64,000 nucleotides of DNA from Bacteroidaceae bacterium. Lineage in GTDB: Bacteria > Bacteroidota > Bacteroidia > Bacteroidales > Bacteroidaceae. The notes under the pieces are model-generated. The model had not been told where the DNA came from. It was given only the letters and a program-made list of their open reading frames with translations, and ran no database searches. The position numbers were made by a program, and so were the translations under genes. Positions 8,742 to 18,253 of this stretch are shown here, in pieces. The stretch is taken from positions 1 through 64,000 of the forward strand of contig JAKSLL010000002.1 of the NCBI GenBank assembly GCA_024401215.1, in the 5' to 3' direction. The first letter of the stretch is position 1; every line of letters begins with the position of its first letter.

Positions 8742-9395
8742 TTAGATATAGTAATCAGCCATTTCTACAAGCCCTGCACGGAGAGCATATTTCGTTGCTT
8801 CATAAACAGTGTTTACCTCCAGTTTGCGAAATATATTCTTTTTATGAGTGGTAATAGTATGTATGCTCGACACTCTTTCTGCCGCAATCTCTTTGACGGC
8901 TTTTCCTTGTGCTATAAGCTTCAGCACCTCTATCTCTGTGGCAGTAAGTCGCTCATGTATATCATTCTTCTTCGCAGGGGCAGAGAAAAGCAGATTAGTG
9001 ATGTTGTGACACAGAAAACGGTCGCCTTTGAGATTGTATCGCACAGCAAGCAGCATCTCTTGCGCATTGCTTTCTTTCAGCAGAATGCTTATGTTCTGTT
9101 CGATGGCAAGACGGCGCACAAAACTTTCCGACAAATCTTCTGAGAATAAAATCCAGCGAGCAGAAGGGAAACGCCCTGCGATATTGAGCAGTTCGTCGAT
9201 GCTGTAAATATCGAAGAGTGAATAGTCAAGCACAACTATCGACTCTCCATCCTCTTTCAAATTGCGGATGAGTTCGCTGCGTGTATGCACCTCTATGGTG
9301 TCTATGGAAATGCTTTGGTCGGGGATATTTTCGAGGAGATATCTGAAACCATAGCGCGTAATATCTTGGTTATCTGCAAGTAAAAATGTTGCCAT
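8742..9395 (-). CDS. Orphan response regulator, LuxR/NarL type
   Basis: The start is taken at the ATG at 9395 (MATFLLADNQD), since the longer frame lacks a receiver-like sequence before it. In the 217-residue product the receiver domain (1-120) has acidic residues at 8 and 11, a phospho-acceptor-like Asp57 in VVLDYS, and a lysine in LLKES. The LuxR HTH occupies about 150-212 (LTATEIEVLKLIAQGKAVKEI, then THKKNIFRKL). No histidine kinase is adjacent, so its signal is unknown. It sits between two sulfur-amino-acid enzymes and beside three promoters that share a 7-2-7-like palindrome, making it the prime candidate for their activator. Confidence 0.88.
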   Translation of the reverse strand: MATFLLADNQDITRYGFRYLLENIPDQSISIDTIEVHTRSELIRNLKEDGESIVVLDYSLFDIYSIDELLNIAGRFPSARWILFSEDLSESFVRRLAIEQNISILLKESNAQEMLLAVRYNLKGDRFLCHNITNLLFSAPAKKNDIHERLTATEIEVLKLIAQGKAVKEIAAERVSSIHTITTHKKNIFRKLEVNTVYEATKYALRAGLVEMADYYI

Positions 9396-9449
9396 ATTAT
9401 TTTTGAAGTTTTTATTGCAAGTAAGGACAAACAGAGAAAGTTGAGTCAC

Positions 9450-10634
9450 TTATAGTCCAAGTGCTTGAATGATGTCATCATATATATCCTCAATATCTTC
9501 AAGACCAACAGATATCCTTATTAAAGTAGGCAGCACATCCATTGCCGCCTTCTCCTCTGGTGTGAAATTGCCAAAGATGGTAGAATAAGGATGAATGGCG
9601 AGGGTCTTGTTGTCAAAGAGATTTGTTGCACGTCGTATAAGTTTCAGATTATTTATGAAGTCATAGCAAGCTTGTTCTGATGCAAGTTCAAGTGTCAACA
9701 TCGCACCATAGCTGCCACCAAACTGCTCATTGGCTATCTCATGATAAGGGTGGCTATCAAGAGCAAGAGAGTTAACCTTCACCTCCTTCAATCCTTCAAG
9801 GCGACGAGCAATCCAAACAGCATTCTGCGACTGCACACGATAGCGAGCATCAAGAGTTTCTAAGCCAAGCGACTGCATATATGCCGCCTGAGGTGTCATA
9901 TAAGAACCTATATTGAAAAGCAGTTCAAAACGTATAGTCTTATTCACCTCTGGAAAAGTTCCGTAATCTATGATAAGACCGCCAAGCGCTGTTGCACCAC
10001 CAGAGATGTATTTAGTTGACGAAACCACTTCAACATCTACTCCCAGCTCCTTAGCAGAGAATTTTGTAAATGGAATCATCGTTGTGTCTGCCACCAGAGG
10101 GATGTTGTGACGATGAGCAATCTCTGAGAGAACACGCAAATCTGCCACCTCCATCTGAGGGTTCGTTATTATCTCAAGATATATGCAACTTGTATCAGCA
10201 TCTATGACAGCATCAACAGCATCTATATCGGTGAGATCAACAAAACGAGCCTCAACACCAAATCGTTTCAGCGTCTTTGTGAGGAGAGCATAGCTGTTGC
10301 CAAAGAGATGCCTGCTTGTCACAATATTCTTACCTGTGCCGGCAATAGCCAAAAAGATATTGCTGATGGCAGCCATTCCACTATTAAAGGAGAACACATT
10401 CGCTGCACCAGTAAGAGCTTTCACCTTATCCTCAAAATACGATACAGTTGGATTCATAACTCTCGAGTAGTCGGGCACAAGCACTCGGCCAGTGAAAGCG
10501 TCTGCCATGTCAGCAGCATTTTCAAATTCATACGCCACTGTATTATAAATAGGAATACTTATCGAACCATACGGATCCCTACGAGCAAAAGGAGTGTCAA
10601 TTGCTATTGTCTGCTTCTTGAAGTTTTTATCCAT
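9450..10634 (-). CDS. Cys/Met-metabolism PLP enzyme (cystathionine gamma-synthase / methionine gamma-lyase family)
   Basis: This 394-residue enzyme has the family landmarks: phosphate-binding YSR (56-58), SFNSGMAAI (82-90), VADTTMIPF (181-189, the PLP-aspartate region) and SSTKYISGG with the PLP lysine at 208. Members transfer or eliminate at the gamma carbon of homoserine esters, cystathionine or methionine. Sequence alone does not separate O-acetylhomoserine sulfhydrylase from methionine gamma-lyase. It is the first gene of the minus-strand operon, ahead of the LuxR regulator. The spacing of about 55 bases to the regulator suggests co-transcription. Confidence 0.88.
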   Translation of the reverse strand: MDKNFKKQTIAIDTPFARRDPYGSISIPIYNTVAYEFENAADMADAFTGRVLVPDYSRVMNPTVSYFEDKVKALTGAANVFSFNSGMAAISNIFLAIAGTGKNIVTSRHLFGNSYALLTKTLKRFGVEARFVDLTDIDAVDAVIDADTSCIYLEIITNPQMEVADLRVLSEIAHRHNIPLVADTTMIPFTKFSAKELGVDVEVVSSTKYISGGATALGGLIIDYGTFPEVNKTIRFELLFNIGSYMTPQAAYMQSLGLETLDARYRVQSQNAVWIARRLEGLKEVKVNSLALDSHPYHEIANEQFGGSYGAMLTLELASEQACYDFINNLKLIRRATNLFDNKTLAIHPYSTIFGNFTPEEKAAMDVLPTLIRISVGLEDIEDIYDDIIQALGL

Positions 10635-10656
10635 AATGTATATTTCATTTTGAGTG

Positions 10657-10688
10657 CAAAGTTAGACACCGCAGAATCAAACGCCAAC
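10657..10688 (-). promoter_or_regulatory. Promoter of the PLP enzyme / LuxR operon
   Basis: TAACTTTG on the minus strand (10657-10664) with GTTG (10685-10688) 20 bases upstream as a near -33 box. It lacks the palindrome carried by the three plus-strand promoters of the locus. Confidence 0.5.
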
Positions 10689-10762
10689 AAAATAGCATTT
10701 CTTTAGAAAATTATTCTGCAACAACACGAATAACTATGCATATTTTCTACACACGCAAAGTC

Positions 10763-10833
10763 CTACCATATTTATGGTATGCAATATACCCCACCATAGG
10801 GATTATGGGGGTGGTAAATAGTCTGTACCTTTG
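10763..10833 (+). promoter_or_regulatory. Operator-promoter A of the uptake regulon
   Basis: Inverted repeat TACCATA-TT-TATGGTA (10764-10779) continues into TGCAATATACCCCACC; the -7 box TACCTTTG is at 10826-10833. ATGGTATG begins exactly 52 bases before the -7 box, as in sites B and C. No recognisable -33 TTTG is present, which fits activator-dependent transcription of the solute-binding protein and susC. The 10635-10942 gap holds only this and the divergent promoter. Confidence 0.72.
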
Positions 10834-10942
10834 CACTCGAAAACGAAAGGGAAGGTATTCAACCACAAACATTCAGACTTCCTCTTAAGTTTTCAATCTA
10901 TTATAAACAAGAATATCAACACATATAAATATATATAAGAAA

Positions 10943-11875
10943 ATGAAAAAGATTATCGCATTTGTACTCACAACATTGTTTTTCGGAACAACATCATTTG
11001 CTGCAGAAAACCCAACACAGACAGAGGTTCAGCAAAACACTATCATTGTGAAAACAAGCAAGGCAAGCAAGCCACTTGTCGAAGCATGGGCAAATGCGTA
11101 CATGCAGACAAACAAAGATGTTGTGATAGAAATCACAAGCAAGCAGTCTGCACAGGCTGACCTTGTGTATGTCAACACAAGCAAAGAACAGGCAACAGAC
11201 AGCAAGCAGATTGCTTTAGTAGGTCGTTATGCCATCCTCCCTGTTACATCTGCAGAGAATCCTATTATCGCAGAATTGCAGAAGAAGGAATGGAATAAAA
11301 ATGACATCAAGAAACTTTACTTCTCAAGTCTTGACGAGGATATCGACGAAGACGAAGAGGCAAGCAGCGGTAAGGCTGGCAAACTTCGTGAGAAGCTCAC
11401 AGTATATTCTGGCACCAACGCAAGCAGCACATCTGCAGTCTTTGCTCAATACTATGGGTTCCAAACTTCCGAACTTCGCGGCAACAAGATTTCAGGCGAC
11501 GACCTCTACCTCCTCAACGCTATTGATGAGGACAAGCAGAGCATTACCTTCAACAACATCGCTTATCTTTATAACACTACAGATCGCCAGTTGAAATCAA
11601 ACATCACAATCCTGCCTCTCAATGTGAAGAAAGATGTTGAGGATATTCTTCAGAATGGCAATTTGGACCAAACTCTCAAAGTGCTCGAACAGCAGAACAT
11701 CGACCTCATCCCTGTAGAGAGTTTTGGTTTCGCATACGACAAACTCAACATCAAAGCTGAGAAATTCCTCGAATGGGTGGTAAGCGACGGACAGCAATAC
11801 AATAACCAGAAGGGATTCTTGAGACTCGGAGAAAAAGATGCACAAAACCAATTGAAAGAATTAGCTCAGAGATAA
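10943..11875 (+). CDS. PstS-like periplasmic solute-binding protein
   Basis: A 310-residue protein with signal peptide MKKIIAFVLTTLFFGTTSFA. The mature part has the two-lobe periplasmic binding protein pattern: TIIVKTSKASKPLVEAWANAY, ADLVYVNTS, and later TVYSGTNASSTSAVFAQYYG, which resembles the ligand-binding SGT...SF segment of PstS-type proteins. An acidic insertion DEDIDEDEEASS is unusual. No ABC permease is nearby, so it may work with the outer-membrane SusC encoded next rather than with an ABC importer. It is followed by repeat R1 and susC with no terminator seen. Confidence 0.72.
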   Translation: MKKIIAFVLTTLFFGTTSFAAENPTQTEVQQNTIIVKTSKASKPLVEAWANAYMQTNKDVVIEITSKQSAQADLVYVNTSKEQATDSKQIALVGRYAILPVTSAENPIIAELQKKEWNKNDIKKLYFSSLDEDIDEDEEASSGKAGKLREKLTVYSGTNASSTSAVFAQYYGFQTSELRGNKISGDDLYLLNAIDEDKQSITFNNIAYLYNTTDRQLKSNITILPLNVKKDVEDILQNGNLDQTLKVLEQQNIDLIPVESFGFAYDKLNIKAEKFLEWVVSDGQQYNNQKGFLRLGEKDAQNQLKELAQR

Positions 11876-11901
11876 GCATCAACAGCAACTACTAATTAAC
11901 G

Positions 11902-12045
11902 ATACAAGTTTCGCTCCACTTGTTGTGTAGTTAAAGAGAAGTTAAAGGGTAGTTAAAGTGACAAATGTCTGACATGGCAAACGTCTCTTTAACTCCGAGC
12001 GAAGCGATAACTCCTCTTTAACTCCTCAAAGCGAAAGTTGAATTA
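11902..12045. repeat. GTTAAAG element copy R1
   Basis: Three GTTAAAG units at 11930, 11941 and 11952 (11-base period) face two CTTTAAC units at 11987 and 12016. The left end reads ATACAAGTTTCGCTCC, the terminal sequence shared by R2, R3 and R7. It lies within the transcript between the binding protein and susC. Confidence 0.8.
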
Positions 12046-12067
12046 ACGATTAAAAAACTTCAAAAAT

Positions 12068-15000
12068 ATGGTAAAAAGATTATTTTGGGCAACAGCCTTA
12101 ACTGGCATCTATGCAATTTCTGCTAATGCCCAGACGATAAACGGAAAAGTCATCGACTCGCGCACCGGAGAGACCATCGTAGGCGCAACAGTATCAACAG
12201 CCGACAAGAGCAAAGGTGTGATAACAAACTTCGATGGTGAGTTCAGCATCAATGTAAACAAACTCCCTGCTAAGCTCAGCATTTCATTCACAGGCTACAA
12301 GCCTCAGTCGCTCACAGTATATGATGATGAGGAGGATGTGAATATCCAGCTCACAGAGAAACGCTCCTTCCTCAATGATGTTGTTGTTATTGGCTATGGC
12401 ACACAGAGCAGGACACAGCTCACAGGATCTGTAGCAAGCATCAAGGCTGACGTATTTGAAAACAGCACAGCGGCAACTCTCGACGGAGCGCTTGGCGGAC
12501 AGGTGGCTGGTCTGAATGTCACAGCGTCAAGCGGTCAGCCTGGCGCAGAAAGCAGCATCCGCATCCGTGGAGGCAACTCTGTAAACGCAAGCAACGAACC
12601 GCTGTATGTCGTTGACGGATTCATCTATTTCAAAGATTCTGGCAATGGGGGCACAGGCATTGGCTCTATCGAAGGCAGCCTCAACCCTCTATCTACCATC
12701 AACCCTAACGACATCGAAAGCATCGAAGTGCTGAAAGATGTAAGCGCAACAGCAATCTATGGCAGCCGTGGAGCAAATGGCGTCATTATCATTACGACAA
12801 AGAAAGGCAAGGCTGGCGACAAAAAAGCTCATGTCAGCTACTCCTACAACATAGGAGTGAGCAACGCAAGCAAGAAACTCAATCTTCTCAACGCTTCCGA
12901 GTGGGCGCGCTATCAGAAAGACTACTGGGGTAACAAAGGCGGATATAACGACGAACAAATCGCATCGCTTGGCAAAGGTACAGACTGGCAGGACGAAGTT
13001 CTGCGTACTGCTATAACACAAAGTCACGAGCTGAGCATCAATGGCGCTACTGATAAAAGCCGCTATGCTTTCTCTGCTAATTACACCGATCAGGATGGAG
13101 TGATTATCAATTCCGGTTTTGAGCGTTACAACTTCCATGTCAACGCTGATTGGGATCTGCAAAAGAACTTGAAATTTGGAGTCAACGCCACATACGGACG
13201 AAGCAAACAGTCAGGGCTTACCACAACAGAAGAACAGGTGTACAACTCTTCACCCTTCTCCGCTGGCATCACCAACAGCTTCGTCTATGCCCTCCTCATG
13301 CCTCCTACTGTGAGCGTTCATAATGCTGATGGCTCATACAATTTCAACAACCCATACGAATACGCATATTTTGCTATTGGCAATCACACTGCCAACCCTG
13401 TATATGATTTGAACGAAAGTGTGGCAGAAAACATCAACAACTACCTTTTGTCAAACTTATGGACGACATATAAAATTGGTGATTTCACCCTCAAGGCCTC
13501 CCTTGGTCTTAACAGCGAAAAACTCACACAAAACTATTTCTCTGGCGCTTATACATCACTCGGACTTGCCACAGAAGGCATTGGCGGCGTAGGCAACAGA
13601 CAGACTGATGTGTGGCAGCAGGAGTACACGCTCAGCTACAACAAGGATTTCAAAGACATCCATCATGTTGACGCACTTGCGGGCTACACTCAGCAGTCGC
13701 AGACATCAACCTACAGCGCGATACGCACCAACCACTTCACTAACGAGACACTCAAGCACAACAATCTCGGCGGCGGCTCTGGCATATACACACCACAGAC
13801 AGGCATCAGCGAATCGTCGCTTAACTCACTCATCGCCCGTGTGAACTACACCTATAACGACCGCTACAACGCCACAGCAACATTCCGTGCCGACCACAGC
13901 AGCCGATTCGCTAAAGACCACCGATGGGGATACTTCCCTTCACTCGGCCTCTCTTGGAACATCGACAAGGAACATTTCCTTCAGAATGCAAAGAATCTTG
14001 ACTATCTTAAACTCCGTCTGTCTGGCGGACTTGTGGGAAACCAAGAGATTAGCGACTATGCCTTCTCCACTTCCTATACAACAGGCTCTTATGCTGGCTC
14101 GTCAAGCTACAGCAAGGAGAATGCCTCAAACAGCGATCTGAAGTGGGAGACAACAGCAAGCTACAATCTTGGAATCGACGCAGGATTCTTTAGCGGCAAA
14201 CTCGGCATTGTGGCAGATATCTACTACAAGAAGACAAGCGACCTGCTTCTCAATGTGCCAATGGGATTCGCCAGCGGAGTGACAAGCCAGCTACAGAATG
14301 TGGGAAATGTTGTGAACAAGGGAATTGAACTCTCCATCAACGCCACACCTGTCAAACGCCGTCATCTCTCATGGACTGTTTCAGGAAATATCGCCGCCAA
14401 CAAAAACGAGATAACCGACATGGGAAAGACCAATAATGTCATTGTCGGCAACAGCAATCAGCAAATCCTTCGCAAGGGAGAAGCTCTCGGATCGTTCTAC
14501 GGATTAGTGTTTGAGGGCATTGTGCAGGAGGGAGAAGATGTCAGCCTTCTTCCTAAAGTGAATGGCGCAACTCCTAAGGCTGGTTCAATAAAGTATGCCG
14601 ACATCAATGGCGACAAGAAGATTGACGGCAACGACCGTACGACTCTCGGCAGCATACAGCCAGACTTCACCTACGGATTCTCCACACAGTTCACTTACCG
14701 CCAATTCGACGCTTCGGCAGCCTTTGCTGGAAGCTATGGCAATAAAGTGTTCAACGCACTCGGACGACGACTCGAACAGACAGGCGACTCCTACAATACT
14801 CTGGCAACAATAAAGGACTCATGGACAGCAGCAAATAGAAGCAACTCTCTGCCACAAGCCAACGAGGTTCGCGCTTTCTCCTACATCGACAGCCGTTACG
14901 TTCAGAACGCAAGCTATCTGAAGCTTAAGAACCTCACCTTAGGCTACCGTCCACGACTTCCGAAAACATCCCCTGTTGGCATTCGCATCTATGCCACAGC

Positions 15001-15121
15001 AACAAATCTCTTCACCATCACACCTTACAAAGGCTACGACCCTGAGGTGGCGAGCGGTACAGATAGCGGAGCATATCCTTCTGCACGCACATTCACATTC
15101 GGTGTAAATCTCTCTATGTAA
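12068..15121 (+). CDS. SusC/RagA-type TonB-dependent outer-membrane transporter
   Basis: A 1017-residue protein with signal peptide (1-21). It has an N-terminal beta-sandwich domain (about 22-100, INGKVIDSRTGETIVGATVS), the SusC signature around DVVVIGYGTQ (about 105-115), a plug with IRIRGGNSVNASNEPLYVVDG, and a long 22-strand-type barrel ending in an aromatic-rich strand (TFGVNLSM). It imports a bulky nutrient through the outer membrane with TonB energy. The partner SusD is the next gene but is separated by a terminator and its own promoter, which is not the usual arrangement. The adjacent genes give no glycoside hydrolase, so the substrate may not be a glycan. Confidence 0.95.
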   Translation: MVKRLFWATALTGIYAISANAQTINGKVIDSRTGETIVGATVSTADKSKGVITNFDGEFSINVNKLPAKLSISFTGYKPQSLTVYDDEEDVNIQLTEKRSFLNDVVVIGYGTQSRTQLTGSVASIKADVFENSTAATLDGALGGQVAGLNVTASSGQPGAESSIRIRGGNSVNASNEPLYVVDGFIYFKDSGNGGTGIGSIEGSLNPLSTINPNDIESIEVLKDVSATAIYGSRGANGVIIITTKKGKAGDKKAHVSYSYNIGVSNASKKLNLLNASEWARYQKDYWGNKGGYNDEQIASLGKGTDWQDEVLRTAITQSHELSINGATDKSRYAFSANYTDQDGVIINSGFERYNFHVNADWDLQKNLKFGVNATYGRSKQSGLTTTEEQVYNSSPFSAGITNSFVYALLMPPTVSVHNADGSYNFNNPYEYAYFAIGNHTANPVYDLNESVAENINNYLLSNLWTTYKIGDFTLKASLGLNSEKLTQNYFSGAYTSLGLATEGIGGVGNRQTDVWQQEYTLSYNKDFKDIHHVDALAGYTQQSQTSTYSAIRTNHFTNETLKHNNLGGGSGIYTPQTGISESSLNSLIARVNYTYNDRYNATATFRADHSSRFAKDHRWGYFPSLGLSWNIDKEHFLQNAKNLDYLKLRLSGGLVGNQEISDYAFSTSYTTGSYAGSSSYSKENASNSDLKWETTASYNLGIDAGFFSGKLGIVADIYYKKTSDLLLNVPMGFASGVTSQLQNVGNVVNKGIELSINATPVKRRHLSWTVSGNIAANKNEITDMGKTNNVIVGNSNQQILRKGEALGSFYGLVFEGIVQEGEDVSLLPKVNGATPKAGSIKYADINGDKKIDGNDRTTLGSIQPDFTYGFSTQFTYRQFDASAAFAGSYGNKVFNALGRRLEQTGDSYNTLATIKDSWTAANRSNSLPQANEVRAFSYIDSRYVQNASYLKLKNLTLGYRPRLPKTSPVGIRIYATATNLFTITPYKGYDPEVASGTDSGAYPSARTFTFGVNLSM

Positions 15122-15157
15122 GTAATAAAATAATAAGCAAATTTTTTGAAGTTTTTT

Positions 15158-15196
15158 CAAGCGTCTTGGGAGTGATCTTAGGGCGCTTGTTTTTTC
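15158..15196 (+). terminator. Intrinsic terminator after susC
   Basis: A 13-bp stem including G-U pairs (arms 15158-15170 and 15177-15189, outer CAAGCG/CGCTTG) with a 6-base loop is followed by a T-run at 15190-15196. It separates susC from susD transcription. Confidence 0.7.
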
Positions 15197-15286
15197 CCCA
15201 TATTCTGTGCGCATTCCTATTTATTGAATTTCTACCACCTCGTACAATACAATTCATTGTATTGATACACAACAGCATAGAACAGC

Positions 15287-15358
15287 CATACCATTAACAT
15301 GGTATGCAGAATACCCCTCCATTGGGATTTCCCCGTCAGCCAATAGTGCGTAACTTTG
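15287..15358 (+). promoter_or_regulatory. Operator-promoter B (susD)
   Basis: CATACCAT-TAAC-ATGGTATG (15287-15306, 8-bp arms) continues into CAGAATACCCCTCC; -7 box TAACTTTG at 15351-15358. The spacing from ATGGTATG to the -7 box is 52 bases, identical to sites A and C. A TTTC at 15328-15331 is a weak -33. The remaining leader to the susD start (about 150 bases) shows no further feature. Confidence 0.72.
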
Positions 15359-15510
15359 CAGCGGATTTAGGAATCAGACTACATCCACATAAAAAGAAAA
15401 TAAAAAATAGTAAATCATAAGACTGTGCGTCTCGACTGCCACACACGTTGCCATAACCAACGACAGGGCAAGAAGAAACACACTAAGTAAAAAAGAAAGG
15501 AGAAAACACA

Positions 15511-17163
15511 ATGAAAAAGAATTTCCTTTATGCAGCACTTACTGCTTCAGTTATCACAACTTCAGGATTGACATTCACATCATGCTCAAATGATGACAGC
15601 GACAGCAATCAAGTGACAGAAACAAATGTAGTGGCAGACGACGCAAGCGCCCTCTCTCTTGTAAATGGAGTTTACAGCCACTGGCAGCCACTCAGTTCAT
15701 CATTCTCATTCGTCATCGAACTCAACTCCAACAAGCTGATTTCCTTCGAGGGTGAGGAGAATGAAGCAGGACCAGTCAATTCACGCTTTGAACAAGAGCC
15801 AACAACATGGTATCAGATTAAGATCTTCAACCACCTCCTGCAAGGCATTGCTGCAGATAACGAGAATATCATCACACTCAACAACTCGTTGAAGGCAGGT
15901 AAAATAACACAATCAGGCTACAACGCAGCAGCCGGCAAGACAAAGTTCCTTCGCGGTTTGGCATATCTGAAACTCGTGCAGCTCTGGGGTGAGGTACCTG
16001 TATTCACAGAAGAGGGAGGAAGCACAACTGACCGCCAGCCTATCGACAAGGTTTTCGAGCAGATTGTCAGCGACTTCACATCAGCAGAGGCTCTCCTCAA
16101 AGACTATGACGGCGACCCTCGCATCCCATCTAAGCAGGCAGCACAGGGACTTCTCGCACGCACTTACCTCATCTGGGGCGACAACCCTCTCACAGAGTCT
16201 GAGGTAGAGGCTATCGCCAACCAGCAGAAAGACCCAGCATTCACAACTACACCAGCCCGACTTGAGAAGGCTGTTGAATATGCCGACAAGGTTATTAAGA
16301 GCGGTCTGCTGAAGCTCGACCCTGAATACAACAAACTCTGGGGACGTGAGTATGAGAGCAACAAGCGCAAGACAAACGAACATCTCTTCACAATTGCTCA
16401 CGACGGCGACAAATTCGACGCACAGGGCAACCACCAGACACACTGCTCATGGACATTCCCATTCCAGAACGGAGAAAACGGACAGGGATATTCTCAGAAC
16501 CACACAGAGGTTGCTGATGACAATCTCTACGACGACTGGAAAGCAGAACAGCCTAACGACAAGCGTCTTGCTGAGACTTACTTCACAAGTATCGTCAATC
16601 CAGAAACTGGCAAGACTCACACTTACTACTCACCAGTTTACACTCCTATCAACGGCAAGGGAGTTGACCAGAGCTATACCAACGCTGAGAATCTTGAAAT
16701 CACACAGAACTCTGTCGATAGAATTGAGATTCGCTACGCTGAAGTGCTGCTCATCAAGGCTGAGGCTCTTGTACAGCTTGGCAAGGCAGACAAGGCTGTA
16801 GAACCATTCAACGAACTCCGCACACGTGCTGGCATCGCTACTGTCACAGCATCCGACCTCACACTCAAGACCATACAGCGCGAATGGGATTACGAATTCA
16901 CTTACGAGCAATTCTCACTTCTCAATTCACTCCGCTGGAAAAACCTCGTGTCATCTGTCAAGGAAGTTGCCAACTACAAGCACTTTGCCGACGACTGGCA
17001 GTCAAAGCAGACTTACACATCTGAACAGGCTGCATACTTCACAAAGATTCACAACCACCTCGTAGCAAAGTACAACAATGTGAAGGGACGCAACTATCGC
17101 CAGCCAATCCCAACAGGATTCTCAGGTGAAGACCTTGGCATTAAGCAGAATCCTGGATTCTAA
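15511..17163 (+). CDS. SusD/RagB-type outer-membrane lipoprotein
   Basis: A 550-residue protein with a lipoprotein signal ending TFTSCSNDD, so Cys about 25 is the lipid anchor. TPR-type helices follow (FLRGLAYLKLVQLWGEVPVF, AAQGLLARTYLIWGDNP), and the SusD C-terminal region includes RYAEVLLIKAEAL and the ending RQPIPTGFSGEDLGIKQNPG. It binds the nutrient at the cell surface and lids the SusC barrel encoded upstream. Transcription from its own operator-bearing promoter allows control separate from susC. It continues through R2 into the esterase gene. Confidence 0.95.
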   Translation: MKKNFLYAALTASVITTSGLTFTSCSNDDSDSNQVTETNVVADDASALSLVNGVYSHWQPLSSSFSFVIELNSNKLISFEGEENEAGPVNSRFEQEPTTWYQIKIFNHLLQGIAADNENIITLNNSLKAGKITQSGYNAAAGKTKFLRGLAYLKLVQLWGEVPVFTEEGGSTTDRQPIDKVFEQIVSDFTSAEALLKDYDGDPRIPSKQAAQGLLARTYLIWGDNPLTESEVEAIANQQKDPAFTTTPARLEKAVEYADKVIKSGLLKLDPEYNKLWGREYESNKRKTNEHLFTIAHDGDKFDAQGNHQTHCSWTFPFQNGENGQGYSQNHTEVADDNLYDDWKAEQPNDKRLAETYFTSIVNPETGKTHTYYSPVYTPINGKGVDQSYTNAENLEITQNSVDRIEIRYAEVLLIKAEALVQLGKADKAVEPFNELRTRAGIATVTASDLTLKTIQREWDYEFTYEQFSLLNSLRWKNLVSSVKEVANYKHFADDWQSKQTYTSEQAAYFTKIHNHLVAKYNNVKGRNYRQPIPTGFSGEDLGIKQNPGF

Positions 17164-17263
17164 TAGCAGCATGAAAGCTATATATGCAACATCAATAACT
17201 CTCACTTAACTGTGTCGGCATCAATCTCCTCAGATAGATGCCGACACCGCTTTATGAAATACG

Positions 17264-17335
17264 GGCATTTGTCACTTTAACTTCTCTTTAACTACACTTT
17301 AACTCCACAACAAGTGGAGCTTACAAAACTTGTAT
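17264..17335. repeat. GTTAAAG element copy R2
   Basis: CTTTAAC units at 17275, 17286 and 17297 (11-base period) end in CTCCACAACAAGTGGAG, itself a hairpin, and AAACTTGTAT, the reverse complement of the R1/R7 left end. It lies between susD and the esterase gene. Confidence 0.8.
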
Positions 17336-17400
17336 CTATTATAATTTGTTTTTCTTACAATATACGCTTATCTTTACAACGGATTAACCGTAATTTAAAA

Positions 17401-18129
17401 ATGGAGACAAAATATCATAAGCATTACAGTCAGTCGCTCGGACGCGACATGGAATATAACACATACGGCGAGCAGGGACATCCTGTACTTGTTTTCCCTT
17501 CACAGAATGGACGCTTCTACGACTACCAGGATTTCGACATGGTGGCAACTCTCTCACCGCTCATCGACAGCGGGAAAATTCGCCTCATCTGCTGTGACAG
17601 TATAGACACAGAAACATGGAGCAACGAGGGAGGCGACGCACGCCAGCGCATTGAGCAGCACGAACGATGGTATCACTATATCATGGATGAGCTTATACCG
17701 GAAGTGCGCCGTGGCGAAGAGACATTCATCGTTACAGGCTGCTCCATGGGAGGTTTCCATGCTGGCAATTTCTTCTTTCGCCGCCCAGATATTTTCGACA
17801 CCCTGCTTGCTCTTTCAGGTCTTTATCATGCAGACTATTTCTTTGGCGGATATATGGACAACTTAGTTTACGACAACTCACCTCTCCACTATCTCGCCAG
17901 CATGCCTGATGAGCATTTCTATTGGGATACATACCGACATCGACGCATCATCTGCTGCGTTGGCCAGGGCAGATGGGAGGACGACCTGCTTGCATCCACT
18001 CGCCGTCTCGATACTCTCCTTGCTGAAAAGAATGTGCCTCACTGGTTCGACTACTGGGGATTTGATGTCGATCATGACTGGCCATGGTGGAGAAATCAAA
18101 TCTGGTATTTCATGAATAAGATTGTTTAG
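17401..18129 (+). CDS. Putative esterase (PF00756-like alpha/beta hydrolase), paralogue 1
   Basis: The ATG at 17401 is chosen because its product aligns from residue 1 with the second esterase in this locus. The 242-residue cytoplasmic protein (no signal peptide) has the nucleophile motif GCSMGG with Ser115, a likely acid in the middle region, and a C-terminal DVDHDWPWW with the probable catalytic His. This family includes acyl and siderophore-ester hydrolases; the substrate is unknown. It sits at the end of the susD transcript, so it may act on the imported nutrient. Its near twin lies on the opposite strand next to an ATP-grasp enzyme. Confidence 0.85.
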   Translation: METKYHKHYSQSLGRDMEYNTYGEQGHPVLVFPSQNGRFYDYQDFDMVATLSPLIDSGKIRLICCDSIDTETWSNEGGDARQRIEQHERWYHYIMDELIPEVRRGEETFIVTGCSMGGFHAGNFFFRRPDIFDTLLALSGLYHADYFFGGYMDNLVYDNSPLHYLASMPDEHFYWDTYRHRRIICCVGQGRWEDDLLASTRRLDTLLAEKNVPHWFDYWGFDVDHDWPWWRNQIWYFMNKIV

Positions 18130-18183
18130 TGATGGCGAAAAATACAAGCCAAATCTTCCGAAGCTATTATTTCACCATTACAT

Positions 18184-18244
18184 AAAAGGGAAACCGTTTC
18201 AGAGTTCTTACAACCCTAAAACGGTTTCCCTTTTGTCTATAAGC
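18184..18244. terminator. Bidirectional terminator
   Basis: A perfect 16-bp stem (18184-18199 and 18229-18244) with A-rich and T-rich outer ends, lying between the convergent esterase 1 and ATP-grasp genes. Confidence 0.8.
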
Positions 18245-18253
18245 ATGCCGCCG

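Noticed and set aside
10690..10735. Operator search upstream of the minus-strand PLP/LuxR promoter
   Set aside because: At the position equivalent to sites A-C there is no palindrome, so this operon is not counted in the regulon.
11930..12022. Short regularly spaced repeats suggesting a CRISPR array
   Set aside because: The units are 7 bases with 4-base spacers and occur inverted; there is no 25-40 base repeat and no cas gene.
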